A stretch of DNA of 64,000 nt from Anas platyrhynchos (lineage: Eukaryota; Chordata; Aves; Anseriformes; Anatidae): positions 785,501 to 849,500 of the forward strand of contig NC_092603.1 in the NCBI RefSeq assembly GCF_047663525.1, written 5' to 3'. Position 1 is the first letter of the stretch; every line of letters starts with the position of its first letter. The notes below the pieces were generated by a model that was not told the DNA's origin, did not search any database, and was given only the letters and a program-made list of their open reading frames with translations. The position numbers and the translations under genes are program-made. Shown one piece after another: positions 22,993-34,959 of this stretch.

Positions 22993-25900
22993 ATGTCTTC
23001 CTCCGACCCTCTGGAGACCCTCCGCGTGGAAGCCAGCTGCTCGGTGTGCCTGGGCTACCTTCGGGACCCCGTCCTCCTGGAATGCGGCCACAATTTCTGC
23101 CGCTCCTGCATCACCCGCTGGTGGGCCGAGCTCTCCCGGGATTTCCCCTGCCCCGTTTGCCGAAAAACCTCGCGCCGCCGCGCCCTGCGCCCCAACCGCC
23201 AGCTGGCCAACATGGTCGAGGCCGCCCGGCAGCTCCGCGGCCCCAAAAGGAAAGCCAGCCCCGAAAACCCCGAAATTTGTTGTCAGATCCACGGGAGAGC
23301 CCTGGTGAGGTTTTGTCGCGAGGATCAAGCCCCCGCCTGCCGGCTCTGCGGGATTTCCAGCGCCCACCGCGCGCACCAAATGGTGCCCCTGGAGGAGGCG
23401 GCCCGGGAGTATAAGGTCGGGGGGTTTGGGGTTAGAATGAGGGGTTTTGGGGTTAGTTTGAGGGGTTTTGGGGTCGCTAGAGGGGGTTTGGGGCGGTAGG
23501 AGGGGTTTTGGGAGGGTACGAGGGGTTTTGGGGTTAATTCAAGGGGTTTTGGGGGGGGTACAAGGGGGTTTGGGGTTGCTCCTTCACCCCCCTCCTCTTT
23601 TTTTTCCTTTTTTTTTGTTTTTTCTTCTTTCTTTTTGTCTTTTTTATCTTTTTTTTTTCTCTTTTTCTTTTTTTTCTTTTTCTTTTTTTTCCTTTTTTTC
23701 CCTTTTCCCCTTTTTTCCTTTTTTCTCTTTTTTCTTTTTTTTTCTTTTTCTTTTTTCTTTTTTTCCTTTTTTCTCTTTTTCTTCTTTCTTTTTTCCTTTT
23801 TTTCTTTTTTCTTTTTCTTCTTGTTTTTTTTGTTTTTCTTTTTTTCCCTTTTTTCTTTTATTTCTTTTTTCTCTTTTTCCTCTTTTTTCTTTTTCTTTTT
23901 TCTTTTTCTCTTTTTTCTTGTTTTCTTTTTCTTTTTTTCTTTTATTTTTTCTGTTTTCTTGTTTCCTTTTTTCTTTTTTTCCTTTTTTCTTTTTCCCCTT
24001 TTTTTTCTTTTTTTCCTTTTTTCCTTTTTTCCTTTTTTCTTTTTTCCTTTTTTCTTTTTTCCTTTTTTTCTTTTTTCCTTTTTTTCCTTTTTTCTTTTTT
24101 CCTTTTTTCCTTTTTTCTTTTTTTCCTTTTTTTCTTTTTTCCTTTTTTTTCTTTTTTCCTTTTTTTCCTTTTTTCCTTTTTTTCCTTTTTTCTTTTTTTT
24201 TCCTTTTTTCTTTTTTTCCTTTTTTTCCTTTTTTTCCTTTTTCCTTTTTTTCCTTTTTTCTTTTTTCCTTTTTTCTTTTTCTCTTTTTTCTTTTTTCCCT
24301 TTTTTTTCTTTTTTTCCTTTTTTTCCTTTTTTTTCCTTTTTTTCCTTTTTTTCCTTTTTTTTTCCCTTTTTTCCTTTTTTCTTTTTTCCTTTTTTTCTTT
24401 TTTCCTTTTTTTTTCTTTTTTCCTTTTTTTCCTTTTTTCCTTTTTTCTTTTTTTTTCCTTTTTTCTTTTTTTCCTTTTTTTCCTTTTTTCTTTTTTCCTT
24501 TTTTTCCTTTTTTCTTTTTTTCCTTTTTTTCCTTTTTTTTTTTCCTTTTTTTCTTTTTTCCCTTTTTTTTCCTTTTTTCTTTTTTTCCTTTTTTCTTTTT
24601 TTCCTTTTTTCTTTTTTCCTTTTTTCTTTTTTCCTTTTTTCTTTTTTTCCTTTTTTTCTTTTTTCCTTTTTCCTTTTTTCATTTTTATTTTTTCATTTTT
24701 TCTTTTTTCCCTTTTTTCCCTTTTTTTCTTTTTTTCCTTTCCTCTAATTTTTTAAATTTTTCCCTCTTTCAGGAAAAGCTCCAAAATTTCCTCGAATCCC
24801 TGGAGCGCCGCCTCCAAGCCGTCTCCAGCTGCCGCGCGCGGGAGGAGAAAAAACCCAGCGAGCTCAAGGCAGGTGCGGGGCATTCCCTATAGGGTCGGGG
24901 GGTGGGAACCCCATTTCGGGACCTGCTTTTTAGGGTCTTGAGGCTCTCAAAACCCCCGTCCCCGCCAGAGGAAGGTGGCTTTGAGGCGGGAGAGGATCGC
25001 CCGCGAGTTCCAGGAGCTTCATCAGCTGCTGGAGGAAGAGGAGCGGCTGCTTTTGGGGCGGCTGGAGGAGGAGGAACGGGAAATCCTACAAAGGCTCCAG
25101 GCCAACCTGGAGCTCCTGGGGGAGCAGCGGAGGGCGCTGGGGGCCCTGGTGGCCGAGCTGGAGGAGAAATGTTTGCAGCCGGGGGCTGAGATGCTCAAGG
25201 TGCGACCCCAAAAGGGGGTTTTGGGGTCGGGGAGGGGGAATTTGGGGGATTGGGGGGGGAGCATTAGGAATGGGATCGTTGATTGGGGATGGGGTTGTCG
25301 GGAATGGGGTTGTTGATTGGGGATGGGATCCCCAGGAATGGGGTTGTTGATTGGGGTTGGGGTCATCAAGAATGGGATCATTGATTGGGAATAGGATCAG
25401 CAGGAATGGGGTCGTTGATTGGGTATGGGATTGTCGGGAATGGGGTTGTTGATATGGAATGGGATCACCAGGAATGGGATTCTTGTTTGGGGATGGGATC
25501 GTTGGGAATGGGGTCTTTGGGGATGGGATCAGCAGGAATGGGGTTGTTGATTGGGGTTGGGGTCATCAGGAATGGGATCATTGATTGGGAATGGGATCGC
25601 CAGGAATGGGGTCGCTGATTGGGAATGGGATCATCGGGAATGGGATCATTGAGTGGGAATAGGATCATTGGTAATGGGGTCTTTGGGGATGGGATCAGCA
25701 GGAATGGGGTTGTTGATTGGGGTTGGGGTCATCAAGAATGGGGTCGTTGATTGGGAATGGGATCACTGGGAATGGGGTCTTTGTTTGGGGATGGGATCAT
25801 TGGGAATGGGGTCTTTGGGAATGGGATCAGCAGGAATGGGATCGTTGATTGGGTATGGGATTGTCGGGAATGGGGTTGTTATTTGGGGTTGGGGTCATCA

Positions 25901-28900
25901 GGAATGGGATCATTGATTGGGAATGGGATCGTCAGGAATGGGGATGTTATTTGGGAATGGGATCATCAGGAATGGGATCGTTGTTTGGGGATGGGATTGT
26001 TGGGAATGGGGTCTTTGGGGATGGGATCAGCAGGAATGGGGTTGTTTTTTGGGGTTGGGATCATCAGGAATGGGATCATTGATTGGGAATGGGATCATCG
26101 GGAATGGGATCATTGAGTGGGAATAGGATCATTGGTAATGGGGTCTTTGGGGATGGGATCAGCAGGAATGGGGTCGTTGATTGGGAATGGGATCATCGGG
26201 AATGGGGTCTTTGTTTGGGTATGGGATCATTGGGAATGGGGTCTTTGGGAATGGGATCAGCAGGAATGGGATCGTTGATTGGGTATGGGATTGTCGGGAA
26301 TGGGGTTGTTATTTGGGGTTGGGGTCATCAGGAATGGGATCATTGATTGGGAATAGGATCAGCAGGAATGGGGTCGTTGTTTGGGGTTGGGGTCATCAGG
26401 AATGGGACCATTGATTGGGAATGGGATCATTGGTAATGGGGTCTTTGGGGATGGGATCATCAGGAATGGGATCATTGATTGGGAATGGGATTGTCGGGAA
26501 TGGGGTCTTTGTTTGGGGATGGGATCATTGGTAATGGGATCTTTGGGAATGGGATCATCAGGAATAGGATCGTTGATTGGGTATGGGATTGTCGGGAATG
26601 GGGTTGTTATTTGGGGTTGGGGTCATCAGGGATGGGATCATTGATTGGGAATAGGATCAGCAGGAATGGGGTCGTTGTTTGGGGTTGGGGTCATCAGGAA
26701 TGGGGTCGTTGTTTGGGGTTGGGGTCATCAGGAATGGGACCATTGATTGGGGATGGGATCATTGGGAATGGGGTCTTTGGGAATGGGATCAGCAGGAATG
26801 GGGTTGTTGATTGGGGTTGGGACCACCAGGAACGGGATCATTGAGTGGGAATAGGATCATCGGTAATGGGGTCTTTGGGAATGGGATCAGCAGGAATGGG
26901 GTTGTTATTTGGGGTTGGGGTCATCAAGAATGGGATCATTGATTGGGAATGGGATCATCGGGAATGGGGTCATTTGGGAATGGGATCATTGGGAATGGGA
27001 TCGTTGATTGGGTATGGGATTGTCGGGAATGGGGTTGTTATTTGGGGATGGGATCAGCAGGAATGGGATCATTGATTGGGAATGGGATTGTCGGGAATGG
27101 GGTCATTGTTTGGGGTTGGGATCATCGGGAATGGGATCCCCAGGAATGGGATCCTTGTTTGGGGACAGGACCCCCAGGAACGGGGTCGTTTTTTGGGGTT
27201 GGGATCCCCAGGACTGGGATAAAGGCCACGGGATGACCCCGGGTATGGGATCACCCCGGGATCACCCCAACCAGACCCAATCCCCCCAAAAACCCTTATT
27301 TTATGGGATTTCCCCATCTAACCCCCCTTTTTTCCCCCAAATCCCCCTTTAGGACATCAAGGACACCCTGGCCAGGTAAGCGCCTCGCCGGCTTCTCACC
27401 CGAGCTCCGTTTTGGGGCAAAAAAAGGGCTTTTTAGGGCTTTCCTTTGAACTTTGAGCCCCCCACCCCATAGGTGCGAGGCGGCGGCGGCGGGGGCCGAG
27501 CCCACCTCGGTGCCCAGCGAGCTGGAGAAAAATTTTGGCAGCTTCCCCCGGCAGTACTTCGCCCTCCGCAAGATCACCCGGCGCCTCCTCGGTGAGATCC
27601 CACCCCAAAAAAACCCCATTCCCACCCCAAAAAAACCCATTCCCACCCCAAAAAACCCTTCCCGGCCCCACAAATCCCTCCTGACCCCACAAATCCCTTC
27701 CCGACCCCACAAATCCCTTCCCGACCCCATAAACCCCTCCTGACCCCACAAACCCCTCCTGACCCCACAAACCCCTCCTGACCCTACAAATCCCTTCCTG
27801 ACCCTACAAATCCCTTTCTGTCCCCCCAAACCCCCTTTTATTCCCCCCCAACCCCCATTTTCCCCCCCAGACCCCCTTTTCTCATCCCATAACCCCCTTT
27901 TCCCTCCCCAAACCCCCCTCCTCACCCCATAAACCCCCTTTTTCCCCCAAAAAAAAACTTTTTTCCCCCCAACCCCCCTTTTTTTCTCCCCAAAACCCCC
28001 TTTTTTCCCCTCAAAATCCCCTTTCCCCCCCCAAACCCCCTTTTTTCCCCCTAAACCCCCTCCTCACCCCCCAAAACCCCCCTTTTCCCCCCCCAAACCC
28101 TCTTTTTCCCCCCCAAACCCCCTTTTTTCACCCCAAACCCCCTTTCCCATCCCCCAAACCCCCTTCTTCCCCCCAAAAAACCCTTTTCTCACCCCAAGAC
28201 CCCCTTTTCCCCCCAAAACCCCTGTTTTTTCCCCCCCAAACCCCCGTTTTCCCTCCCCAAACCCCCTTTTTTCCCCCATAACCCCCTTTTTTCCCCCCAA
28301 ACCCCCCCTCTCCCACCCCCATACCCCCTTTTTTCCCCAAAAAAAACCCTTTTCCCCCTCAAACCCCTGTTTTTTCCCCTCTTACCCCATTTTTTCCCCC
28401 CAAATCCCCTTTTTTCCCCCCAAACTCCCCTCTCCCACCCCCAAAACCCCCTTTTCCCCCCCAAAACCCCTTTTCTCACCCCAAAACCCCCTTTTCCCCC
28501 CCCAAACCCCGTTTTTCCCCCCATAACCCCCTTCTTCCCCCCCCCAAAATCCTTTTCTCACCCCATAACCCCCTTTTTTTTCCCCAAAACCCCCTTTTTC
28601 CCCCCCAAAACCCCATTTTCTCCCCCCAAATCCCCGTTTATCCCCCCAAAACCCCCCTTTTTCCCCCCAAATCCCCCTTTTCCCTCCCCAAACCCCGTTT
28701 TTTCCCCCCCGTAATCCCCATTTTTCCAAAAAAACCCCACATTTTTTCCCAATAACCCCCTTTTCTCCCCCAAAACCCCACAGGCGACGTCACCCTGGAC
28801 CCCTCCACCGCCCACCCCAACCTCCTCCTCTCCCCGGACCTAAAAAGCGTCCGTTTCGCCCCAAACCCCCCCGCCGCCTGCCCCACACCCCTCGCCGCTT

Positions 28901-29330
28901 CACCCTCTACCCCTGCGTTTTGGGGTCGAGGGGCTTCACTTCGGGACGCCACTACTGGGAAGTGGAGGTGGGCGACAAAACCCATTGGGCTTTAGGGGTT
29001 TGTAAGGATTCGGTGAACCGTCAGGGCGACCCCCCAAATTTCCCCGAAACGGGATTTTGGAGGGTGAGGCTCTGGAACGGGGAAAATTACGCCGCCACCA
29101 CCCACCCCTTCACCCCGTTGAGGTTGCGGGTGAAACCTAAAAGGGTCGGGGTCTTCGTGGATTACGAGGAGGGGGAGGTGGCTTTCTACAACGTCACCGA
29201 CCGCTCGCACATCTTCACCTTCAGCGGCACCTTCACCGAAAAAATTTGGCCCCTTTTCTATCCCGGCCTCAGGGCCGGCAAAAAAAACGCCGCCCCCCTC
29301 GTCATCCGCTCGCCGACCGATTGGGAATGA
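22993..29330 (+). CDS. TRIM39: TRIM39, RING/B-box/coiled-coil/B30.2 E3 ubiquitin ligase
   Basis: TRIM39 is a RING-type E3 ligase linked to apoptosis and cell-cycle control. Exons: 22993-23415 (RING and B-box, Kozak CCACCATGT), 24773-24868 (96 bp), 24969-25199 (231 bp), 27353-27375 (23 bp), 27473-27591, 28784-29330 (PRY-SPRY). These are the canonical TRIM exon sizes. The RING starts at C16/C19 and runs to CPVC at 53-56; RWWAELSRDFPCPVCRKTS is near-identical to the human gene, as are SELEKNF, FPRQYFALRKI, GRHYWEVEVGDKTHWA and the end PTDWE. The PRY part changes frame at a run of seven C near 28870; an eighth C would keep one frame, so an assembly error is likely. Exon 2 ends AAG|GCAGGT, a GC donor. 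In mammals TRIM39 and RPP21 point the same way; here they diverge. Confidence 0.95.
23590..24765. repeat. 1.2-kb polypyrimidine tract (TTTTTTCC)n in TRIM39 intron 1
   Basis: Almost pure T and C on the sense strand, ending at the 3' splice site of TRIM39 exon 2 (tttcag, 24772). Predicted frames of Phe/Ser/Leu and, on the other strand, Lys/Glu are artefacts. Confidence 0.9.
25205..27235. repeat. TRIM39 intron 3 minisatellite (GGGATCATCAGGAATG)n
   Basis: Two kilobases of about 32-36 bp units (GGGAATGGGATCATTGATTG). No exon found inside; the next exon is the 23-bp one at 27353. Confidence 0.85.
27595..28780. repeat. TRIM39 intron 5 array (CCCCCTTTTTTCCCCCCAAA)n
   Basis: Pyrimidine-rich 17-20 bp units on the sense strand running up to the acceptor of the B30.2 exon at 28783. 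Confidence 0.85.
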
Positions 29331-29334
29331 GGCC

Positions 29335-31130
29335 CCCCGGCCCTATAGAGCCCCCCCGGCCCTATAGAGCCCCCCCAAACCCTACAGACCCCCCCAAATC
29401 CTATAGACCCCCCAAAACCCTACAGATATCCCCAAAACCCTACAGATCTCCCTCCAGCCCTACAGACCCCCCCAAACCCTACAGACCCCCCCAAAGCCCT
29501 ACACCCCACCCCCCAAGTCCCTGGGACCCCCCCAAAGCCCTACAGACCCCCACAAACCCTACAGACCCCCCCCAAACCCTATAGACCCCCCCCAAGTCCC
29601 TGGGACCCCCTCAAACCATACAGACCCCCCCCAAACCCTATAGACCCCCCCAAGTCCCTGGGACCCCCCCCAAGTCCCTGGGACCCCCCCAATCCTACAG
29701 ATGCCCCCCCAATCCTACAGACCCCCACAAACCCTACAGACCCCCCCAAGTCCCTGGGACCCCCCTCAAACCCTACAGACCCCCCCAAAGCCCTACACCC
29801 CCCCCCCAAGTCCCTGGGACCCCCCCAAAGCCCTACAGACCCCCCCAATCCTACGGATGCCCCCCCAATCCTACAGACCCCCTCCAGCCCTATAGACCCC
29901 CCAAACCCTATAGACCCCCCCCAAGTCCCTGGGACCCCCCAAACCCTACAGACCCCCCCAAAACCCTACAAACCCCCCCCAAAACCCTACAACCCCCCCC
30001 CCAAACCCTACAGACCCCCCCGGGGCTGTTTGTCCCCCCCCCCCGTGTGTGTTTGTCCCCCCCCCACGTGGCTGTCACTGTCCCCATGTGTCCCCATTCC
30101 CCCCCCATGTCCCCCCCACATCCTTTTGTGCCCCCCCCATGTCCCCACCTCCCCCCCAATGTCCCCCCCATGTCCCCCCCACATCCCTCTGAGTCCCCCC
30201 CCGTGTCCCCCCCATGTCCCCCTACATCCCCCCAATGTCCCCCCAATGTCCCCGTGTCCCCCCCCATGTCCCTGTGTCCCCCATGGCCCCCCCCATATCC
30301 TTTTGTGTCCCCCCCGTGTCCCAACTCCCCCCCCCATGTCCCCCCAATGTCCCCCTGTGTCCCCCCCCATGTCCCTCCCCATGTCCCTGTGTCCCCCCCG
30401 TGTCCCAATTCCCCCCCAATGTCCCCATGTCCCCCCCATGTCCCAAATCCCCCTGTGTCCCCCCCACATCCTTTTGTGTCCCCCCCATGTCCCCCCACAA
30501 CCCCCCCATGTCCCCCCAGTGTCTCCCCCATGTCCCCCTACATCCCCCCCATGTCCCCCCCATGTCCCTCTGTGTCCCCCCATGTCCCCCCCACCATCCT
30601 TTTGTGTCCCCCCCCATGTCCCTCCATGTCCCCCCCATGTCCCCCTGTGTCCCCCCCATGTGCCCCCCCACATCCTTCTGTGTCCCCCCCATGTGCCCCC
30701 CCACATCCTTTTGTGTTCCCCCCATGGCCCCCCCATGTCCTTCTGTGTCCCCCCCCATGTCCCAATTCCCCCCCAATGTCCCCCCCCACGTCCCCCCAAT
30801 GTCCCCATGCCCCCCCCCATGTCCTTCTGTGTCCCCCCCGTGTCCCAATTCCCCCCCAGTGTCCCCCCCCACGTCCCCCCAATGTCCCCATGTGTCCCCC
30901 CCGTCCCTCAGCGCCCCCCCCATATCCCCCCCATGTCCCCCCATGTCCCCCCAATGTCCCCATGCCCCCCCCATGTCCTTCTGTGTCCCCCCCGTGTCCC
31001 AATTCCCCCCCAATGTCCCCCCCAATGTCCCCCCCCCGTCCCTCAGCGCCCCCCCCACGTCCCCCCACCCCCCCCAATCCCCACCCCTCCCTCTCCCCTC
31101 CCTCTCCCTGCCCCTCCCCCACCCCTTTAG
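29335..31130. repeat. Two adjoining C-rich minisatellites between TRIM39 and the RNF39-like gene
   Basis: 29335-30030 is CCCCCCAAACCCTACAGACC and CCAAGTCCCTGGGACC units. 30030-31130 is CCCCCCATGTCCCC units. The long Pro/Cys and Gly/His frames are artefacts. No AATAAA for TRIM39 is seen before the array. Confidence 0.85.
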
Positions 31131-31214
31131 GGCCCCACCCCAACCCCAAAACCCTCCGCCACCGCCGCCTCCTCGTCCCCAAACCCCCCAGGACCCCCCC
31201 CAAAAACCCCAAAA

Positions 31215-34200
31215 ATGTCCCCTTCGTCCCCTTTGCCCCCCCCCCAGCGGGGTCCTTTGGCCCTATTGGCTTCGGCCACCCGTTGCGGGGTTTGCGGGGG
31301 GGCTTTTCGGGACCCGGTGCTTTTGGGGTGCGAGCACGGCTGCTGTCGCCGCTGCCTCCCCCCCGGGGACCCCGTAAATTGTCCCCAATGTCACCGGGGG
31401 TGGCCCCGAAACCGAATTCGGACCCCGGTGGCTTTGGCCGTCGAGGTTCGCATCGCCGACGCCTGGCGGGGGTCGCCGGGGGGGCCCCGGGGGGGGGACA
31501 GGAGGAGGATGAAGATGAGGAAGAGGAGGAGGAGAGGAGGAAGGGGATGAAGAGGAGGAGGAGGAAGGCGCAGAGGTGGAGGTGAGGGGGTTTTTTGGGG
31601 GGGTTTGGGGGGGTTTAAGGGGGTTTGGGGGGGGTTTGGGGGGGTTAAAGGGGTTTGGGGGGGTTAAAGGGGTTTTAAAGGGGGTTTGGGGGGTTTTGGG
31701 GGGGTTTTAAGGGGGGTTTGGGGGGTTTAAGGGGGTTTGGGGGGGTTAAAGGGGGTTTGGGGGGGTTAAAGGGGGGGGTTTTGGGGGGGAAAGGGGGTTA
31801 AAGGGGGGGTTTGGGGGGGTTAAAGGGGGTTTAAGGGGGGATTGGGGGGGTTAAAAGGGGAATTGGGGGGTTTAAAGGGGTTTTGGGGGGGGTTAAGGGG
31901 GGTTTGGGGGGCTTAAAGGGGGTTTGGGGGGAGTTTTGGGGGGCTTAAAGGGTTTGGGGGGATTTTGGGGGGGTTTAAGGGGGGTTGGGGGGGGGTTGGA
32001 GGGGTTAAAGGGGATTTAGGGGGAGTTTTTTTGGGGGAAAGGGGGTTTTGGGGGGGTTATAAGGGGGTTAAGGGGGGTTTGGGGGGGTTAAAGGGGATTT
32101 AGGGGGAGTTTTTTAAGGATTAAAGGGGGTTTAAGGGGGGGTTGGGGGGTTAAAGTTTTTTTTTGGGGGGGTTAGGGGGGTTTGGGGGGGTAGGGCGGTT
32201 TAAGGGGGTTTAAAGGGGGTTAAAGGGGTTTAGGGGGAGGTTTGGGGGGTTTAAAGGGGGTTTGGGAAGTTTTTGGGGGGATAAAGGGGGTTTGGGGGGG
32301 TTTGGAGGGGTAAAGGGGATTTAGGGGGAGTTTTTTTTGGGGAAAGGGGGTTTTGGGGGGTATAAGGGGGTAAGGGGGTTTGGGGTACGGGGTTAGGGGG
32401 AGTTTTTGGGATTAAAGGGGTTTAGATTGGGGGGTGGGGGTTTGGGGGGGCTTAAAACGCCCGGGGGTATAAGGGGGGTTTGGGGGGCTTAAAGGGGATT
32501 TAAAAGGGGTTAAAGGGGGTTTAAGGGGTAATTAGGGGAGAGGAAAGGGGGTTAAAGGGGGGGTTTGGGAGGGTTAAAGGGGGTTTAAGGGGGGATTTGG
32601 GGGGGTTAAAAGGGGAGTTGGGGGGGTTAAAAGGATTTGGGGGGGTTAAAGGGATTTGGGGGGTTTGAGGGAGTTTGGGGGACTTAAAAGGGATTAGGGA
32701 AGTTTTTGGAGTTTGGAGGATTAAAGGGGAGTTGGGGGGGTTAAAAAGGGATTTGAAGGGGTTAAAGGGGTTTTGGGAGTTTAAGGGAAGTTTGAGGGAA
32801 GTTTGGGGGTTCAGGGAGTTTAGAGAGGTTAAAAGGAATTTCAAAGTTTTGCAATTAAAAGAGATTTAAAGAGAAATTGGGGGTTAAAGGTTTTTTTTGG
32901 GGGGGTTAAGGGGGATTTGGGGGGCTTAAAAGGGGGTTTGGGGGGGTTAAAGGGGGTTTAAAGGGGGTTAAAGGGGTTTTGGGGGTGATTATGGGGGATT
33001 AAAGGGGGACTTGGGGGGGTTAAAGGGGAGTTTGGGGGGTTAAAGGGGGGGTTGGGGGGGCTTAAGGGGTTTTGGGGAGGAGTTAAGGGGGAGTTTGGGG
33101 GATGTTCAAAGGGGTTTGGGGGCGCTAAAGAGGGTTTAAGGGGGTTTGGGGGGGCTTAACGGGAAATTTTGGGGATGTTTAAAGGGGTTTGGGGGGGCTT
33201 AAGGGGGTTTGGGGGGGTAAAGGTATGTTGGGGGGGCTTAAGGGGGAGTTTTGGGGGACATTAAAGGGGTTTTAAGGGGGGGTTTGGGGGGGGTAAAGGG
33301 GGTCTGGAGGGGGGGTTGTAGGGGATTTTGGGGGGGTTAAGGGTGTGGGGGGGAGTTTTGGGGGTCTTGAAGGGGTTTGGGGGGGTCAAAGGGGGTTTGG
33401 GGGGGTCAAAGGGAACTTAGGGGGGATTTAGGGGAAATTTAGGGGATTTCGGGGGTGGGGGGATTAAAGGATTGGGGTCTTTGTGGGGGGGGGGGGGCAT
33501 TTTAGGGCGCTGGGGGGGATCTGTGGGGTCGGGGGGGGGGGGACCCCAAATCCCGGGTGACCTTTTTGTCCCCTTCCTTGACCCCGGTGACCCCCCGGGG
33601 GGGTGACACCGGCCGGGTGACATTTTTGGGGCCAATTTATGGGGTGACACTTTCGGGCCGGGTGACAATTTTTTGGGGTGACACCGGGCCGGGTGACATT
33701 TTTCACGTGCCGCCCCCCGGGCGGTGACACCCGCGGTGACACCGCCTGACGTGGCCGGGGGGGACGGCCCCCGCCCTTGTTTTGGTGTTTTTTTTCCTTG
33801 TTTTGGGTTTTTTCCCCTCGATTTAACGTTTTTCCCCTTGTTTTTGTGGTTTTTCCCCTTTTTTTGGTGATTTTTCCCCTATTTTTTGTGTTTTTCCCTT
33901 TTTTTTGGTGATTTTTCCCCTTGTTTTTGTGCTTTTCCCCTTTTTTTTGGGTGATTTTTCCCCTTGTTTTTGTCTTTTTCCCCTTTTTTTGGTGATTTTT
34001 CCCCCTTTTTGGTGTTTTTCCCCTTGTTTTTGTGTTTTTCCTTTTTTTTTTTGGTGGTTTTTCCCCTTTTTTTGTGTGTTTTTCCCCTTTTTTTGGTGAT
34101 TTTTCCCCTTGTTTTTGTGTTTTTCCCCTTTTTTGGTGATTTTTCCCCTCTTTTTTGTTTTTCCCCTTTTTTTGGTGATTTTCCCCCCCCTCGTTTTGGG

Positions 34201-34867
34201 GTTTATTCCCCTTGTTTTGGTGATTTTTCTATTTTACCCCCCATTTTTTCCCCTTTTCCCCATTTTAGTGCTTTTTCCCCATTTTTTTGCCCCTTTTTCC
34301 CCATTTTAGAGCATTTTCCCCCCATTTTTCCCCTTTTACCCCCCCATTTTTCCCCTTTTTTCCCCATTTTAGTGCTTTTTCCCCCAATTTTTTGCCCCTT
34401 TTGTCCTCCCCACACATTTTTTGCCCAATATTCCCCCAGTTTTTTGCCTTTTACCCCCATTTTTTTCGTCTTTTCCTCCCATTTTTTCCCTTTTCCCCCC
34501 ATTTTTCCCTTTTTCCCCCATTTTTCCCCTTTTTCCCCCATTTTAATGCTTTCCCCCCCCCATTTTAGTGCATTTTCCCTCCCCCCTTTTGCTGTTTTTC
34601 CCCCCTTTTCCCCCATTTTCCCCCCATTTTTCCCCATTTTTTCCCCCAATTTTTCCCTTTTTCCCCCACATTTTTTCCCCCTTTTTCCCCAAATTTTCCC
34701 ATTTTCCCCCAAATTCCCCCCCCCAATTAACCCTTTCTCTCCCCCGCAGCCTGGGGGCCCAGCTCCGCGCCGACACCGCCCCCCCCCGCCCCCCGCCGCC
34801 GCCCCACGAAGACCCCCGGGATGGGGGGGCCCCGGCAGCCGCCCCCCCGTCCCCCTCCCCGGGATGA
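31215..34867 (+). CDS. RNF39: RNF39-like RING protein without B30.2 domain
   Basis: Exon 1 (31215-31581) encodes a C3HC4 RING: CGVCGGAFRDPVLLGCEH, CCRRC, CPQC, then RTPVALAVEVRI. Human RNF39 as I recall it has CPLCGGSFEDPVLLACEH and RSNVRLAVEVRI, and its position beside PPP1R11, tail to tail, is also conserved. An acidic then basic stretch (EEDEDEEEEEERRKG) lies in another frame from the RING, across G runs near 31470-31498. In that second frame the exon ends in phase 2 at GAG|GTGAGG and joins exactly to the last exon, 34750-34867, a proline-rich tail ending PSPSPG. Human RNF39 ends in PRY-SPRY; nothing of that kind lies between 31582 and 34750. Either the gene has lost the domain, or it is a RING paralogue. 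The start codon is the first in frame but not proven. Confidence 0.7.
31590..33450. repeat. G-rich array in the RNF39-like intron
   Basis: GGGGGGGTTAAAGGGGGTTTGG units, strongly G-skewed on the sense strand. 33540-33745 is a separate small region of GGGTGACA repeats. Confidence 0.8.
33780..34740. repeat. T/C-rich array (TTTTTGGTGATTTTTCCCC)n before the last RNF39-like exon
   Basis: Units of 15-25 bp turning into TTTTTCCCCCATTTT, ending at the 3' splice site at 34749. Confidence 0.8.
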
Positions 34868-34879
34868 AGCCCCCCCCCC

Positions 34880-34885
34880 AATAAA
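34880..34885 (+). terminator. Poly(A) signal of the RNF39-like gene
   Basis: AATAAA 13 bp after the stop of the proline-rich last exon, followed by a GT-rich stretch. It supports 34750-34867 as a genuine terminal exon. Confidence 0.75.
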
Positions 34886-34959
34886 CTCCCCGCACCCCAA
34901 AAACGCTCGGTGCCACCTTTAATGCCCACAGGTGCCATGGGAAACGGGTGAGGGGGGGG

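Noticed and set aside
23468-24892. 474-codon Phe-rich frame that runs into a TRIM39 exon
   Set aside because: It is the TTTTTTCC tract of intron 1; only 24773-24868 codes, in the frame of the TRIM39 coiled coil.
30030-31585. 512-codon Pro/Cys frame upstream of the RING exon
   Set aside because: CCCCCCATGTCCCC minisatellite; frame and composition differ from the RING frame, and no family resembles it.
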